A DNA stretch of 64,000 bases from Streptomyces sp. AM 4-1-1 (GCF_029167625.1 NZ_CP119145.1:7006001-7070000); one strand, 5' to 3'; positions 24,888 through 34,472 are shown, counted from the first letter of the stretch. Notes: a model not told the origin generated them from the sequence alone. Program-made: numbers and translations.

Positions 24888-25631
24888 GTGCGGCTGCGGT
24901 TGACCTTTCATACAGGTGCTCGTGAGTTGCGTTGGGAGGAGGTTCTGGCTCCGGGCCGGGCGTTGTCGTATGCGTTGCTGGAGCGGGGTGCTCCAGAGCT
25001 GGGGAAGATGCTCCATGTGTCGGGTTGGGGACCGTACGGGATGGTGCCGTTCGGTTACAGCGCGCCGGTCTTTCCTGCGGCGCGGCGGCGGCGGGGCGCG
25101 TATGCGGCGGGTGGTCCGGGGGTGGTGGAGCTGGGGAGTCCGTTGCCGGGGGTGGTGGAGGGGTGGGCTGCCGCGTTGGCGTCTGTGCCGGTGCTGGCGT
25201 GGGGTTCGACCGCGTTCATCGTTGATGGGATCGAGGTTGTGGAGGATCCGGTGTTTGCGTCGGGGCGGGCGGTGTTCCGGACTGTGACGCCTGTGGTGAT
25301 GAAGGTGTCGGGGCGGGATGAGTCTGGGGCGCGTGTGCGGCGGCAGGCGTGGTGTCTGCCGGGTGAGCCGGAGTGGGATGTCTACGTGCAGGGCAATCTG
25401 CGGCGCAAGGCGGAGACGCTGGGGCTGGACGCGGATGTGACGTTGGAGGAGGTGAGCTGGGTCGGGCCCAAGCGGTCTTTCATGGTGGCGGGTGCGGGTG
25501 GCGCGGGTGGGAAGAAGCCGGGCGCTTGTGTGGAGGTCGTGGTGTCGGGTGCGCCGGAGACTTTGTCCGCGGTCGCTTCCTGGGGTGTGGGCCAGGCCAA
25601 CAGTGCGGGCATGGGGTGGATCGGTGTCTGA
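24888..25631 (+). CDS. cas6: CRISPR pre-crRNA endoribonuclease Cas6
   Basis: The protein is 247 residues with a GTG start preceded by GAAGGGG. The C-terminus carries the Cas6 glycine-rich loop (SWGVGQANSAGMGWIGV), and the N-terminal ferredoxin-like region begins MRLRLTFHTG. Cas6 cuts the CRISPR transcript in each repeat and leaves an 8-nt 5' handle, here predicted to end ACAAC. It is the first gene of the eight-gene cas operon. The family call is good from the C-terminal motif and position; the catalytic residue is not assigned. Confidence 0.85.
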   Translation: MRLRLTFHTGARELRWEEVLAPGRALSYALLERGAPELGKMLHVSGWGPYGMVPFGYSAPVFPAARRRRGAYAAGGPGVVELGSPLPGVVEGWAAALASVPVLAWGSTAFIVDGIEVVEDPVFASGRAVFRTVTPVVMKVSGRDESGARVRRQAWCLPGEPEWDVYVQGNLRRKAETLGLDADVTLEEVSWVGPKRSFMVAGAGGAGGKKPGACVEVVVSGAPETLSAVASWGVGQANSAGMGWIGV

Positions 25632-25708
25632 CCGTTGCCGGGTTTTTGGCTGCGGTCGTTTACCGGTGGGCCGATGTGCGGGTGTGAGGGGAAAGGACAG
25701 GGACGGAG

Positions 25709-27136
25709 ATGGCTGACGTGCTGGATGCGCAGTCTTCGGTGGTGTTGACAGCGAGTCCTTTGCAGCGTGTCGGAGCGTTCGCGCTCGCCGCGCTTGCGGA
25801 GGTCGGGCATCCGGAGGCGGTGACGGGTGTGACGTTCGCGAAGGTCACGGATGAGATGACCCGTGATCTGGTGGCCACGGCGGGCGTTGCCAAGGCTTCT
25901 GATCCGGGTGGGTTCTGGCTGGGTGCAAGTTACATGCTGTGGCCTAACTCCAAGATCAATCCGACGGCACGGGCCAGGCAGGCCCCTGAGGAGCGCGAGA
26001 GGCTGGTCCGTGGCTGGCGGAGCCTGCCTGATGAGGACCGTTGGCCGGACGCGCCGTGTGCGTACTGCGGGCGTGCGGCGTGCGGATGGTTCGGGAAGGT
26101 TGATATCCCGCTCGGTGCGAGCGTCGAGCATCGCAACACCACCGCGCCGGGCCATCAGGGGACGCCTTTGTGTTATCCGTGCGTGGTGAGTCTGTGGGCG
26201 TTCCCGTACGGGGCGTCACTTTCGGGTGGGCGGGCGGCGGCCATCCATTCGTGGGACGACGATTTTCTGGCCGCTGTGACGAGTGCCGCGGTGGATCGGA
26301 GCCGCCGGGCCGCCGTTGCGGGGGTGCCGGCCAAGAAGGCGAAGCCCATTCCGTACGCGCGGGAGGCGGCGGTGTTGTCCGCTGTCCGCGCGTATGGCTA
26401 CCGGATCGCCTCCGGTGTGGAACTGCTCGTGCTGTCGAATGGGAACAAAGAACAGTTTCTGGTGGCTCAGGAGCTGGACCAGCCTGTCGCGGAGTGGCTT
26501 CGGTCCACCCAGCGCCGTCCTGAACACCGCACGGGGTACCCGTTGCTGGTGGCGTCGCAGGCCGCGAAACAGGTGCCGGGGGAGTCCTTCCTGGCGAAAC
26601 GGGTCTTCGCCCGCCCGGCGCAGGTCCTGGACTTTGTCGTCGGTCACCTGCTTACGCAGATCTCCGCGACGGCGCCCGTCCCAGCACAGACGCCGGTGCT
26701 GGCTCCGCTTGTGTATTCCTACTGCCGTGAGGTGCTGACCATGGACGACAAGGACGTCGAACGGATCGAGGAGCTGGCTCGGCGTCTCGCCGCGCTGCTG
26801 GGGCAGGACAGCCGTCCCGGACCGTTCCGGGACTTCATCCGGGCGAATTCCAAAGGCGGGAATCTGCCCGGCTGGTTCCGTTCCCGGGGGGTGGAGTGGC
26901 TGCTGCTTCCGCGGCCGGAGGGGACAGCGGCGGTGTTGCTGCCCGTGCGGGATTACCGGCTGTTGTTCGAGGGGGAGCGTGCGTGGTCCTGGCGGCGGCT
27001 GCTGGTGTTCGCGGTGCTGGAGGCACTGGCGAACGATGGCTGGCAGCCGAAGGGGTCACAGAGTGAGCTTCAGGAGATCAAGGACGAGCTGACCGATGCG
27101 GTGAGCGCCGACAACGAGGAAGAGGTGGAGCGATGA
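25709..27136 (+). CDS. cas8: Type I-B Cascade large subunit Cas8 (Cst1-like)
   Basis: The protein is 475 residues with a start supported by GGGACGGAG upstream. Residues about 112-153 hold a zinc-finger-like set, CAYCGRAAC and CYPC, with SVEHRNTTAPGHQG between, as in Cst1/Cas8b-type proteins. Position between cas6 and cas7 also fits. In Cascade it recognises the PAM and starts DNA unwinding. It overlaps cas7 by four bases (ATGA). Large subunits diverge quickly, so the subtype assignment rests on the whole operon. Confidence 0.8.
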   Translation: MADVLDAQSSVVLTASPLQRVGAFALAALAEVGHPEAVTGVTFAKVTDEMTRDLVATAGVAKASDPGGFWLGASYMLWPNSKINPTARARQAPEERERLVRGWRSLPDEDRWPDAPCAYCGRAACGWFGKVDIPLGASVEHRNTTAPGHQGTPLCYPCVVSLWAFPYGASLSGGRAAAIHSWDDDFLAAVTSAAVDRSRRAAVAGVPAKKAKPIPYAREAAVLSAVRAYGYRIASGVELLVLSNGNKEQFLVAQELDQPVAEWLRSTQRRPEHRTGYPLLVASQAAKQVPGESFLAKRVFARPAQVLDFVVGHLLTQISATAPVPAQTPVLAPLVYSYCREVLTMDDKDVERIEELARRLAALLGQDSRPGPFRDFIRANSKGGNLPGWFRSRGVEWLLLPRPEGTAAVLLPVRDYRLLFEGERAWSWRRLLVFAVLEALANDGWQPKGSQSELQEIKDELTDAVSADNEEEVER

Positions 27137-28188
27137 CGTTCCTGGTGGGGCAGAGCGTGCTGGAAGTGAAGGCCGGGGCTCCGAACAACGGGCGTGGGGA
27201 GGACAACCGGGGCATGGTCAAGCAGTTCCGGGCGGGGCGTGACGTGTACCCGTATGTGTCCGCGCAAGCGAGCAGGCGGTGGCTGCGTGACAGCCTGCCG
27301 GCCGGTGAGGCGACGTCGCCGGTGGTGCGGAGCGGGGAGGGGAAGAAGCAGCAGGCGTACACCGGGGGGCGTCCGGATCTGTATCTGGATGATGATCTTT
27401 TCGGTTACATGATCGCGGTCAAGGCGGATCAGGACGGTGCGAAGAAGGGTGAGTCCAGGACGTTCATGCGTGACACCGTTCTGGCGACCGGCACGCTGGT
27501 CGCTGTGGTGCCGAGCGAACCCGTTATGGATTTCGGCACGATGAGCCGTGGCATGGAGCCGGGCGCCCACCCGGTCATTCATGAGCATGAGATGTACACC
27601 GCTGACCTTGCCGGTGATCTGTTGCTGGATCTGCCGAGGGTGGGTGTCTTCGAGACGGGTGGCAAGACGGCCAAGCCCGCTCTGCCGGCCGAGGTGGCAG
27701 CTGCCGTGGTCGAGAGTGGCGGTAGTCGGACCACCTTGCGTGGGGTGGACTGTGTCGGACTGCCCCTGGCGGAGCGGCGTCGGCGGGTCGCGGTGCTCCT
27801 GCGGACGATGGCGGTCGTCAAGGGGGGTGCCAAGCAGTCCGCGCATTATGGTGACCGGACGCCTGGCCTGGTCATTCTTGCGCCGGTGCTGGGTGGGACC
27901 AATCCGTTTACCCGGGTGGTGCGCGAACGTGAGCGCAAGACGTATTTCGACGCGGACACGCTGCGCGAGGAGTTGGAGGCGTGGTCCGACGAGCTCGACG
28001 GGCCGGTACGTATCGGATGGGCTCCGGGCTTCCTGGGAGGCCAGCGTGACCGGGCCCGCAGCGATCTCGCCGATCTCGTCAAGGACGAGAAGCTGATTCT
28101 GGGGCATCCGCGGAGCGTCCTGAATGCTCTCGCCGAGGAGATCGCGGCGGGCACCCACGACGGCTGGTTCGAGGACCCCGCCGCGTAG
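27133..28188 (+). CDS. cas7: Type I-B Cascade backbone subunit Cas7 (Cst2/DevR family)
   Basis: The protein is 351 residues. It opens with the Cst2/DevR pattern (EVKAGAPNNGRGEDNRGMVKQFRAGRDVYPYVSAQASRRWLRD) and contains the Cas7 strand LDDDLFGYMIAVKAD. Several copies coat the crRNA in the effector complex. It is co-translated with cas8. The gap to cas5 (132 bp) is unusually long for this tight operon and holds a strong hairpin and an orphan repeat. Confidence 0.9.
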   Translation: MTFLVGQSVLEVKAGAPNNGRGEDNRGMVKQFRAGRDVYPYVSAQASRRWLRDSLPAGEATSPVVRSGEGKKQQAYTGGRPDLYLDDDLFGYMIAVKADQDGAKKGESRTFMRDTVLATGTLVAVVPSEPVMDFGTMSRGMEPGAHPVIHEHEMYTADLAGDLLLDLPRVGVFETGGKTAKPALPAEVAAAVVESGGSRTTLRGVDCVGLPLAERRRRVAVLLRTMAVVKGGAKQSAHYGDRTPGLVILAPVLGGTNPFTRVVRERERKTYFDADTLREELEAWSDELDGPVRIGWAPGFLGGQRDRARSDLADLVKDEKLILGHPRSVLNALAEEIAAGTHDGWFEDPAA

Positions 28189-28216
28189 CACCGGCACCTC
28201 GTACCGCATCGCGGAC

Positions 28217-28239
28217 GCGCCGCGGGGTTCCCGCGGCGC
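28217..28239 (+). terminator. Strong hairpin between cas7 and cas5
   Basis: A perfect 10-bp GC stem (GCGCCGCGGG / CCCGCGGCGC) with a 3-nt loop. There is no T-run, so it may attenuate, stabilise or separate transcripts rather than terminate. Confidence 0.6.
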
Positions 28240-28244
28240 CTCAG

Positions 28245-28274
28245 CGAGTCATCGCCCCTTCGAGGGGCCCGGCC
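28245..28274 (+). repeat. Orphan degenerate CRISPR repeat between cas7 and cas5
   Basis: The 19 bases TCATCGCCCCTTCGAGGGG (28249-28267) match the repeat core in crRNA sense with one mismatch. The outer bases on both sides are not conserved. It lies on the cas coding strand inside the operon. Confidence 0.65.
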
Positions 28275-28320
28275 TGTCCCGGCGGGCAGCCTCCGCCATT
28301 CTCCAGCGAGGAAGCGAACC

Positions 28321-28974
28321 ATGACCCCTGCTCTGGAAGTGACCGCCACCGCGCCGGTCGTCAGCTTCCGTAATCCGCTCTACGCCGGACTGCAGGTGGC
28401 ACTGCCGTGTCCGCCGCCTTCCACCGTCGGCGGGTTGCTCGCCGCGTCGGCTGGCGGATGGGACCGCGTACCGCACCGGACCCGGTTTGCCATGGCCTTC
28501 CACGCCGCCGGGTCCGGGACCGACGTGGAGACCTATCACCCCCTCGGCGGTCCCGGCACGACCACCAGGACCACTGTCAAAGACCGCGAATTCCTCGCCC
28601 TCACCACACTCACCGTGTGGCTCACCGAAGATCTCGATCTGTGGGAACGATCGATGCGCCGCCCCCTCTGGCCGCTTCGGCTCGGCCGCAGCCAGGACCT
28701 GGCCACTGTCCGCGCGCGGCGTGTCGAACTGGCTGAAACCGGAGGGGCTCAGGGCCACGCCATTGTTCCTGAGGACATGCCCGACGCGCTCGGCACCCGG
28801 ATGCGTCTGACGACCGCTGTTTCTCTGGACCGCACGCGTTCTCAGTGGGGCGGCTACCGGTACGCACCGGCCGGTTCCCGTACTCGTATTGCTTCCGGCC
28901 TGGCGACTGCGCACGGCCAGGCCGTGGTTCTGCTCCCGCCCGTTCACCCCGCTGTCATGACACCCGTCGCCTGA
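28321..28974 (+). CDS. cas5: Type I-B Cascade subunit Cas5
   Basis: The protein is 217 residues. It starts with the Cas5 pattern LEVTATAPVVSFRNPLYAGLQVALPCPPPSTVGGLLAASAG (strand, then the PSTVGGLL helix). Cas5 caps the 5' handle of the crRNA in Cascade. The start is ATG 28321 behind AGCGAGGAAG. The gene ends 19 bp before cas3. The identification is good; the subtype (Cas5t) is inferred from the neighbours. Confidence 0.88.
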   Translation: MTPALEVTATAPVVSFRNPLYAGLQVALPCPPPSTVGGLLAASAGGWDRVPHRTRFAMAFHAAGSGTDVETYHPLGGPGTTTRTTVKDREFLALTTLTVWLTEDLDLWERSMRRPLWPLRLGRSQDLATVRARRVELAETGGAQGHAIVPEDMPDALGTRMRLTTAVSLDRTRSQWGGYRYAPAGSRTRIASGLATAHGQAVVLLPPVHPAVMTPVA

Positions 28975-28993
28975 GACACCCGGAACGCTGCCT

Positions 28994-31420
28994 GTGAACG
29001 AGTTACGCGCCAAGAGCTCCAGTGCCCATGGACAGCCTGGCGAGCTACTGACCAGCCACTTGCTGCACACACTGCAAGCGCTGCTTCGGATCCGTGAGCG
29101 GATCGGCAGTATCCCGGGTATGCCGTCCGGTTTCTGGACCTGGGCGGCCCTGGCCTGTCTGCTGCACGACGCGGGAAAGCTCCCCGAAGGCTTCCAGCGC
29201 ATGATCGGCAATACCCGCCAAAGCCCCACCGCATGGGGTGAGCGCCACGAGGTCCTGTCTCTGGGATTTGTCGGCCTGCTCCTGCCGGACCTGCCTGACG
29301 GACAGCGCCGGTGGATCGCCACCGCGGTGGCAGCCCACCACCGCGCCTTCACCTGCGGTCTCGAAGTCCCCCGCAAGCTGCCGGTGTTCCATCAGTACGG
29401 CACTGATCTGCCCGAGGAGTTCGCCGCCAGATTCACCCCGGCCGATGAAGACCGCCTGAACGGTCTCGTGGAATGGCTGCACACCACCGCCAACCAATCC
29501 GGCCTGCCGGTCATCCCAGTGCTTCCCCAGGCCGGACTGCACGAACTGACCGGCGCCGCCCATCAGCTGCTGCAGGAACTCATGGACCGCTGGGAGTCAC
29601 CGCTCTCACCCGACGATCCCGACGGACTGACAGCCGTCCTGCTGATGGGAGCGGTCACCATGGCCGACCACCTGTCCTCGGCACACTCGCCCTTGCTCAC
29701 CCGGCACCCACTGAACTCGAGCTATCCGGCCCGCCTGACCACCAGACTCGTCCATCAGGGCCACAAGCTCCGCCCCCAGCAGGAAAAAGCCGCCACGACT
29801 CGCGGACACCTGCTGCTGCGCTCCTGGACCGGCAGCGGAAAAACCGAGGCAGTCCTGCTGTGGGCCCTCACCCAGACCGAAGACCTGGCGCGGCTCAACG
29901 CCGCCAACCCCCGCGTCTTCTACCTCCTGCCCTACCTGGCCAGCATCAACGCCATGGCCGAACGGCTCGGTCGTGAGCTGCAAGCGCCCGAGGAGATCGG
30001 TGTCGCCCACTCCAAAGCGGCCTCCTACCATCTCGCCCGCTCACTCGACGACGGCTGCCCCGACACCACCGGGCACGACAACACCCCGGTCAACGCGGCG
30101 GGCGCGGCGGCCAAGGCACACTCTCGCGCCGAAGCGACGAAGAACTTCCGCGAACTGGTGCGCGTCGGCACCCCCTACCAGCTCCTGCGGGGTGCGCTCG
30201 CAGGACCGGTGCACTCCGGAATCCTGACCGACAGCGCCAACTCCGTCTTCGTCCTGGACGAGCTGCACGCCTACGACACCCGCCGCCTCGGCATGATCCT
30301 GGCCATGCTGCGGCTCTGGCACGACCTGGGCGGTCGTATCGCGGTGATGTCCGCAACCCTGCCCACCGCGCTGGCCGAGCTGGTGACAGTCACGCTGGAC
30401 AACCAGGTCCAGCTGGTCGAAGCACCCGCCGACTCACCCGCGCCCGTACGCCACCGGCTCCATACCCGCCAGGCCCACCTCACCGATGAGTCCTCCCGCG
30501 ACGAGATCCGTGATCATCTCGCCGAAGGACGCTCGGTGCTGGTGGTAGCCAACAATGTCCGGGACGCGATCACGCTCTACGAAGATCTGCGGCCGTTCTG
30601 TGTCGACCTGTACGGCGAAGACTCCGCCTATCTTCTGCACTCGCGTTACCGCCGCATGGACCGCACCGCCACCGAAACCGGCATCCTGCGGCGCTTCTCG
30701 ACCGCCGGCCCCCGGCGTCCGGGCCTGCTGGTCGGCACCCAGGCACTGGAAGTCTCCCTCGATCTCGACCTGGACGTCTGCCACACCTCGGCTGCGGACC
30801 TGGAGGCCCTCATCCAGCGCTTCGGCCGGGTCAACCGCCTCGGCACCCTCACACCCGCACCCGTCATCGTTCACCAGCCCGCCTACACCACCCGGCATGG
30901 CAGCGGAGCCGAACTGAGGGCTGACGGGGTGTATGAGGCCGAGCCTACCCAGCTCGGCTGGTCCATCCTGAGCCAGCACGACGGCCAGACAATCAACGAA
31001 CGGACCATCACCGGCTGGCTGGACGAAATCTACCGAAGCCCATGGGGCGCACGCTGGAAAACCCAGGTCAACCAACACCAGGAAGAGTTCCGCAAAGCGT
31101 TTCTGTCTTTCCGCATGCCCTTCGACGACCGTTCCCACCTTGCCCGGAGCTTCGACGAACAGTTCAACGGCACCGAAGCCGTCCTGGCCGAGGACCATGA
31201 CGCCTACAAGAAAGCCCTGGAAGCGGGCCCCGACAAGAAGACCGGACGTCTCCACGCCGACCAGTACCTCATCCCCCTGCCCGCCTGGGGCACCGCGCTG
31301 AGCCAGTACGACAAGGCCCTGCACATACGCGTCATCCAAGCCGACTACGACCCCCGCCTCGGCCTCCTGGCCCTCCACCGCGAAAAGCGGCAAACCTATC
31401 GGGCGGGAGAAGTCCTGTGA
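28994..31420 (+). CDS. cas3: CRISPR nuclease-helicase Cas3
   Basis: The protein is 808 residues. The N-terminal HD nuclease shows LACLLHDAGKLPEGFQ (HD) and VAAHHRAF. The SF2 helicase follows with Walker A TGSGKTEA, the DExH-type box SVFVLDELHAYD, VMSATLP, LVGTQALEVSLDLDLD and motif VI QRFGRVNRLG. All key residues are present and the frame is intact, so target-DNA degradation should be possible. It overlaps cas4 by four bases. This matters because one spacer targets the host's own IS element. Confidence 0.95.
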   Translation: MNELRAKSSSAHGQPGELLTSHLLHTLQALLRIRERIGSIPGMPSGFWTWAALACLLHDAGKLPEGFQRMIGNTRQSPTAWGERHEVLSLGFVGLLLPDLPDGQRRWIATAVAAHHRAFTCGLEVPRKLPVFHQYGTDLPEEFAARFTPADEDRLNGLVEWLHTTANQSGLPVIPVLPQAGLHELTGAAHQLLQELMDRWESPLSPDDPDGLTAVLLMGAVTMADHLSSAHSPLLTRHPLNSSYPARLTTRLVHQGHKLRPQQEKAATTRGHLLLRSWTGSGKTEAVLLWALTQTEDLARLNAANPRVFYLLPYLASINAMAERLGRELQAPEEIGVAHSKAASYHLARSLDDGCPDTTGHDNTPVNAAGAAAKAHSRAEATKNFRELVRVGTPYQLLRGALAGPVHSGILTDSANSVFVLDELHAYDTRRLGMILAMLRLWHDLGGRIAVMSATLPTALAELVTVTLDNQVQLVEAPADSPAPVRHRLHTRQAHLTDESSRDEIRDHLAEGRSVLVVANNVRDAITLYEDLRPFCVDLYGEDSAYLLHSRYRRMDRTATETGILRRFSTAGPRRPGLLVGTQALEVSLDLDLDVCHTSAADLEALIQRFGRVNRLGTLTPAPVIVHQPAYTTRHGSGAELRADGVYEAEPTQLGWSILSQHDGQTINERTITGWLDEIYRSPWGARWKTQVNQHQEEFRKAFLSFRMPFDDRSHLARSFDEQFNGTEAVLAEDHDAYKKALEAGPDKKTGRLHADQYLIPLPAWGTALSQYDKALHIRVIQADYDPRLGLLALHREKRQTYRAGEVL

Positions 31421-31914
31421 TCGGACCGGACGACGTCGGCGGCGTCCACATCAAGTACCTCTATCACTGCCGCCGCCAGCTATGGCTGTACCTGCGCGGC
31501 ATCCGCCCCGAACACCTCAGCGCCACCGTGCAACTCGGCGAAGCCGTCCACGACACGTCGTACACCCGCAACACTCCCGTGGATCTCGGAGCCGCCAAAC
31601 TCGACTTCATCGACGGCCAGCACTGGGTCCACGAAGTCAAATCCTCCACCCGGACCACCCCGGCCGACCAAGCCCAAGGTCGGCATTACTGCCACCGCCT
31701 CTACCTGGTCGGCATCGACGCCCAAGGCACCGTCCTGCACTATCCCAAAACGCGCCGCACCCAACGCCACCCCTACACACCAGAAGCCGCCGATCAGGCG
31801 CTGGCCGATATCGCCGACGTCCTCGCCGTCGCTACAGCTTCCACGTCCCCCGACCGCCTGACCCGCACCGCATGCCGCGGCTGCAGCTTCACCGACTACT
31901 GCTGGACGGAGTGA
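31417..31914 (+). CDS. cas4: CRISPR adaptation exonuclease Cas4
   Basis: The protein is 165 residues. It has an N-terminal Cys in YLYHCRRQLWL and three C-terminal cysteines (CRGCSFTDYCW) for an iron-sulfur cluster, and the RecB-type nuclease residues in LDFIDGQHWVHEVKSS. Cas4 trims prespacers and selects them by PAM together with Cas1-Cas2. The gene is tightly coupled to cas3 and cas1. Confidence 0.93.
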   Translation: MIGPDDVGGVHIKYLYHCRRQLWLYLRGIRPEHLSATVQLGEAVHDTSYTRNTPVDLGAAKLDFIDGQHWVHEVKSSTRTTPADQAQGRHYCHRLYLVGIDAQGTVLHYPKTRRTQRHPYTPEAADQALADIADVLAVATASTSPDRLTRTACRGCSFTDYCWTE

Positions 31915-31915
31915 C

Positions 31916-32896
31916 ATGCCCGCCGCCGCGCGCACCTACTGGCTGACCAGCCCCTGCCGGATCCGCCGGAAGGACGAGTCCCTGATCATCGAGCGAGACA
32001 ACGCCGACAACGTACACATCCCCGTCACGGATGTGCGCGACATCGTCGCCTGCGCGGAAACAGACCTCAACACGGCCGTCGTCTCCTTGCTCAACCGGCA
32101 CCGGATCAACGTCCACCTCCTCAGCTATTACGGCGACTACGCCGGCTCCTTGCTCACCTCGGATACCAGCACATCAGGCGAAACAGTCCTCGCCCAAGCC
32201 AGAGCCGCACAGGACCCACAAGCCGGCCTGGCGATCGCCCGCAGCATCGTCGACGCCTGTGCCTTCAACGTCCGGCGAGTCGTCGACCGCAAACTCCTGA
32301 CCCGCCCCTACGCGGTACTCCAAGCGTCGGTCAAAACCAGCACGAACCAAGCCCAGCTCATGGGCGCGGAAGGCACCTTCCGACGCTCCGCCTGGGAAGT
32401 CATGGACACAAAACTCCCCGACTGGTTACAACTCGCGGGCCGCAGCCGCAGACCACCCAAGAACGTGGGCAATGCCTTCATCAGCTACGTCAACGGCATC
32501 ACCTACGCCCGAGTCCTCACCGCCGTACGGCTCACACCACTCCACAGCGGAATCGCATTCCTTCACGGAACCATGGAACGCCAGCGCCACTCGCTCGTCC
32601 TGGACCTCTCAGAGATGTTCAAGCCCTTGATGGCAGAACGCCTCCTACTGCGCATGAGCAGACGCAATCAGCTCAAGGAACACCACTTCGACCGTGACAC
32701 CAATCAGGCCATGCTCAGCGACGCCGGACGAAAGCTCGTCGTTCAGACCGTCCGCGACGAATTCGCCGTCACCGTCGCCCACCGCAGCCTGAACCGCAAC
32801 GTCGCCTACGACGAACTGCTCTACCTCGAAGCCCTTGCCCTCACCCGGCACTGCCTGGAAGGCACCACCTACAAGCCCTTCCGGATCTGGTGGTAG
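31916..32896 (+). CDS. cas1: CRISPR integrase Cas1
   Basis: The protein is 326 residues. The C-terminal catalytic part shows GNAFISYVNGITYARVL, LTPLHSGIAFLHG with the conserved His, and LVLDLSEMFKP with the conserved acidic residues. An N-terminal beta domain precedes it (TDVRDIVACAETDLNTAVVSLLNRHRINVHLLS). It inserts new spacers at the leader end. Two leaders with homologous sequence lie on either side of the operon, so one Cas1-Cas2 probably serves both arrays. Confidence 0.96.
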   Translation: MPAAARTYWLTSPCRIRRKDESLIIERDNADNVHIPVTDVRDIVACAETDLNTAVVSLLNRHRINVHLLSYYGDYAGSLLTSDTSTSGETVLAQARAAQDPQAGLAIARSIVDACAFNVRRVVDRKLLTRPYAVLQASVKTSTNQAQLMGAEGTFRRSAWEVMDTKLPDWLQLAGRSRRPPKNVGNAFISYVNGITYARVLTAVRLTPLHSGIAFLHGTMERQRHSLVLDLSEMFKPLMAERLLLRMSRRNQLKEHHFDRDTNQAMLSDAGRKLVVQTVRDEFAVTVAHRSLNRNVAYDELLYLEALALTRHCLEGTTYKPFRIWW

Positions 32897-32903
32897 TCCC
32901 ACC

Positions 32904-33167
32904 ATGTATGTCGTTGTCGTCTACGACACCCTCGCCGAACGCAACCCCAAAATCCTGCGCACCTGCCGCAAGTACCTCCACCACGTCCAGCGCAGCGTTT
33001 TCGAAGGCCACCTGAGCGACGCCCAACTCCGCCGGTTCCAGAGCAACGTCGAAAGCGTGCTCGATCTCAGCTACGACAACGTCCTCGTCTACACCTTCCC
33101 GCCGGGCGCCACTCCGCAGCGACTTGAGTGGGGTGCCGTGGAACCCGCTCCGAGCGATATCTTGTAG
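32904..33167 (+). CDS. cas2: CRISPR adaptation protein Cas2
   Basis: I chose ATG 32904, eight bases after the cas1 stop, giving 87 residues (MYVVVVYDTLAERNPKILR); a longer frame upstream lies inside cas1. The ferredoxin-fold start with VYD, the block CRKYLHHVQRSVFEGHLS and the C-terminal strands are typical. It bridges two Cas1 dimers. It is the last gene of the operon; a GCCCGG/CCGGGC hairpin follows at about 33170-33188. Confidence 0.95.
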   Translation: MYVVVVYDTLAERNPKILRTCRKYLHHVQRSVFEGHLSDAQLRRFQSNVESVLDLSYDNVLVYTFPPGATPQRLEWGAVEPAPSDIL

Positions 33168-33200
33168 TCCGCCCGGACCATCCCGGGCCTGACAGCCAAA

Positions 33201-33309
33201 GCAAGTTTTCAGCGCCACACCGGGTTAGCATGCACAACCGGCGGTCTGCTGCAAAAACGCCCGGTCGACCACGCAGTAGGGAAGCCCTGAGCTGCGGCTT
33301 TACCATGGG
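33201..33309 (+). promoter_or_regulatory. CRISPR leader of the right array
   Basis: About 109 bp align with the reverse complement of 24272-24380. The strongest blocks are TTTTCAGCGCCAC, CTGCTGCAAAA and CTGAGCTGCGGCTTTACC just before the first repeat. The array is therefore transcribed rightward, away from cas2. Confidence 0.88.
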
Positions 33310-34472
33310 GTCCTCATCGCCCCTGCGAGGGGTCACAACCGGTCGCGGTGGCGGTCGGCCTGGACGTGATGTTGGAGTCCTCATCGCCCCTGCGAGGGGT
33401 CACAACGTGTGCGGGCTGCGCGGGGGCGGGCGGGGGCTGGTCGGTCCTCATCGCCCCTGCGAGGGGTCACAACCACTCACAGTGCTACTACTGTCCAAGG
33501 TGTTCCACCCCGGTCCTCATCGCCCCTGCGAGGGGTCACAACGCGAAGAACCGGGACGCGCCGCCCGGACTCCCCGAGGTCCTCATCGCCCCTGCGAGGG
33601 GTCACAACACAACCCGGAGTTCTCCGTGCCGCCAGTGGCGCCTGAGGTCCTCATCGCCCCTGCGAGGGGTCACAACGCATGACGGTCACCCAGGACGGAT
33701 TCGAACGGGCCGGTCCTCATCGCCCCTGCGAGGGGTCACAACGCGCGGCTCCGGCCGGGCTGTGAGGTGTGAGGCCGGGTCCTCATCGCCCCTGCGAGGG
33801 GTCACAACCCGTGGTGGGGGGTGGGGTTTTGACGACACGCTCCCGTCCTCATCGCCCCTGCGAGGGGTCACAACAAGACCGCCGCGCCGACGTAGCCCCA
33901 CCAGCCGCCCAGGTCCTCATCGCCCCTGCGAGGGGTCACAACCTTCCGTCTGGGCCCGGCCGGCGGCGGTCTCGGCTGGTCCTCATCGCCCCTGCGAGGG
34001 GTCACAACCAGGGAGATCCGGGGCCCAGTAGATCGCGGATGCCCGTCCTCATCGCCCCTGCGAGGGGTCACAACAACGGGCCCGGACGACTGTCCGGCTC
34101 CCCGCCCGTCGTCCTCATCGCCCCTGCGGGGGGTCACAACGAGACGGCTACGAAGGCGGCGGCGTCGCCCCGCTGTGTCCTCATCGCCCCTGCGAGGGGT
34201 CACAACGTGATGTGGTTCTCGGTGGTCATGGCGGGTCCTTCCGGGTCCTCATCGCCCCTGCGAGGGGTCACAACGCCTTGTCCTTCGAGGAGCCGGACGA
34301 GCCGCCCGAGTCCTCATCGCCCCTGCGAGGGGTCACAACCTGGACAAGGGCCGGCTGTTCGCGGTCGGGGTCGATGTCCTCATCGCCCCTGCGAGCAGTC
34401 ACAACCTGCGCCGGGGGTGGGGTCCGGTGCTCCGCTGCGCTCGTCCTCATCGCCCCTGCGGGGGGTCACAAC
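33310..34472 (+). CRISPR. Right CRISPR array, 18 repeats
   Basis: The repeat in this orientation reads GTCCTCATCGCCCCT then GCGAGGGGTCACAAC. Starts are 33310, 33377, 33444, 33513, 33579, 33647, 33713, 33779, 33845, 33913, 33979, 34045, 34111, 34177, 34245, 34310, 34376 and 34443. Repeats 13 and 18 have GCGGGGGGT and repeat 17 has GCGAGCAGT. Most changes lie at the end far from the leader, as expected for the older end. Spacers are 35-39 bp and all 17 differ. Confidence 0.97.

Noticed and set aside
28275..28320. A match of the sequence after the cas7-cas5 orphan repeat to the cas promoter region
   Set aside because: Only short GC-rich similarities (GGCCTGT-CC near 24486) with several mismatches were found, within what chance gives.
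24888..33167. Subtype I-C, I-E or I-G for the CRISPR-Cas locus
   Set aside because: A separate Cas6, a Cst2/DevR-type Cas7, Cas3 with HD and helicase in one protein, and Cas4 as its own gene fit type I-B. There is no cse2/cas11 gene, no csb gene and no Cas5 acting as the RNase without Cas6.
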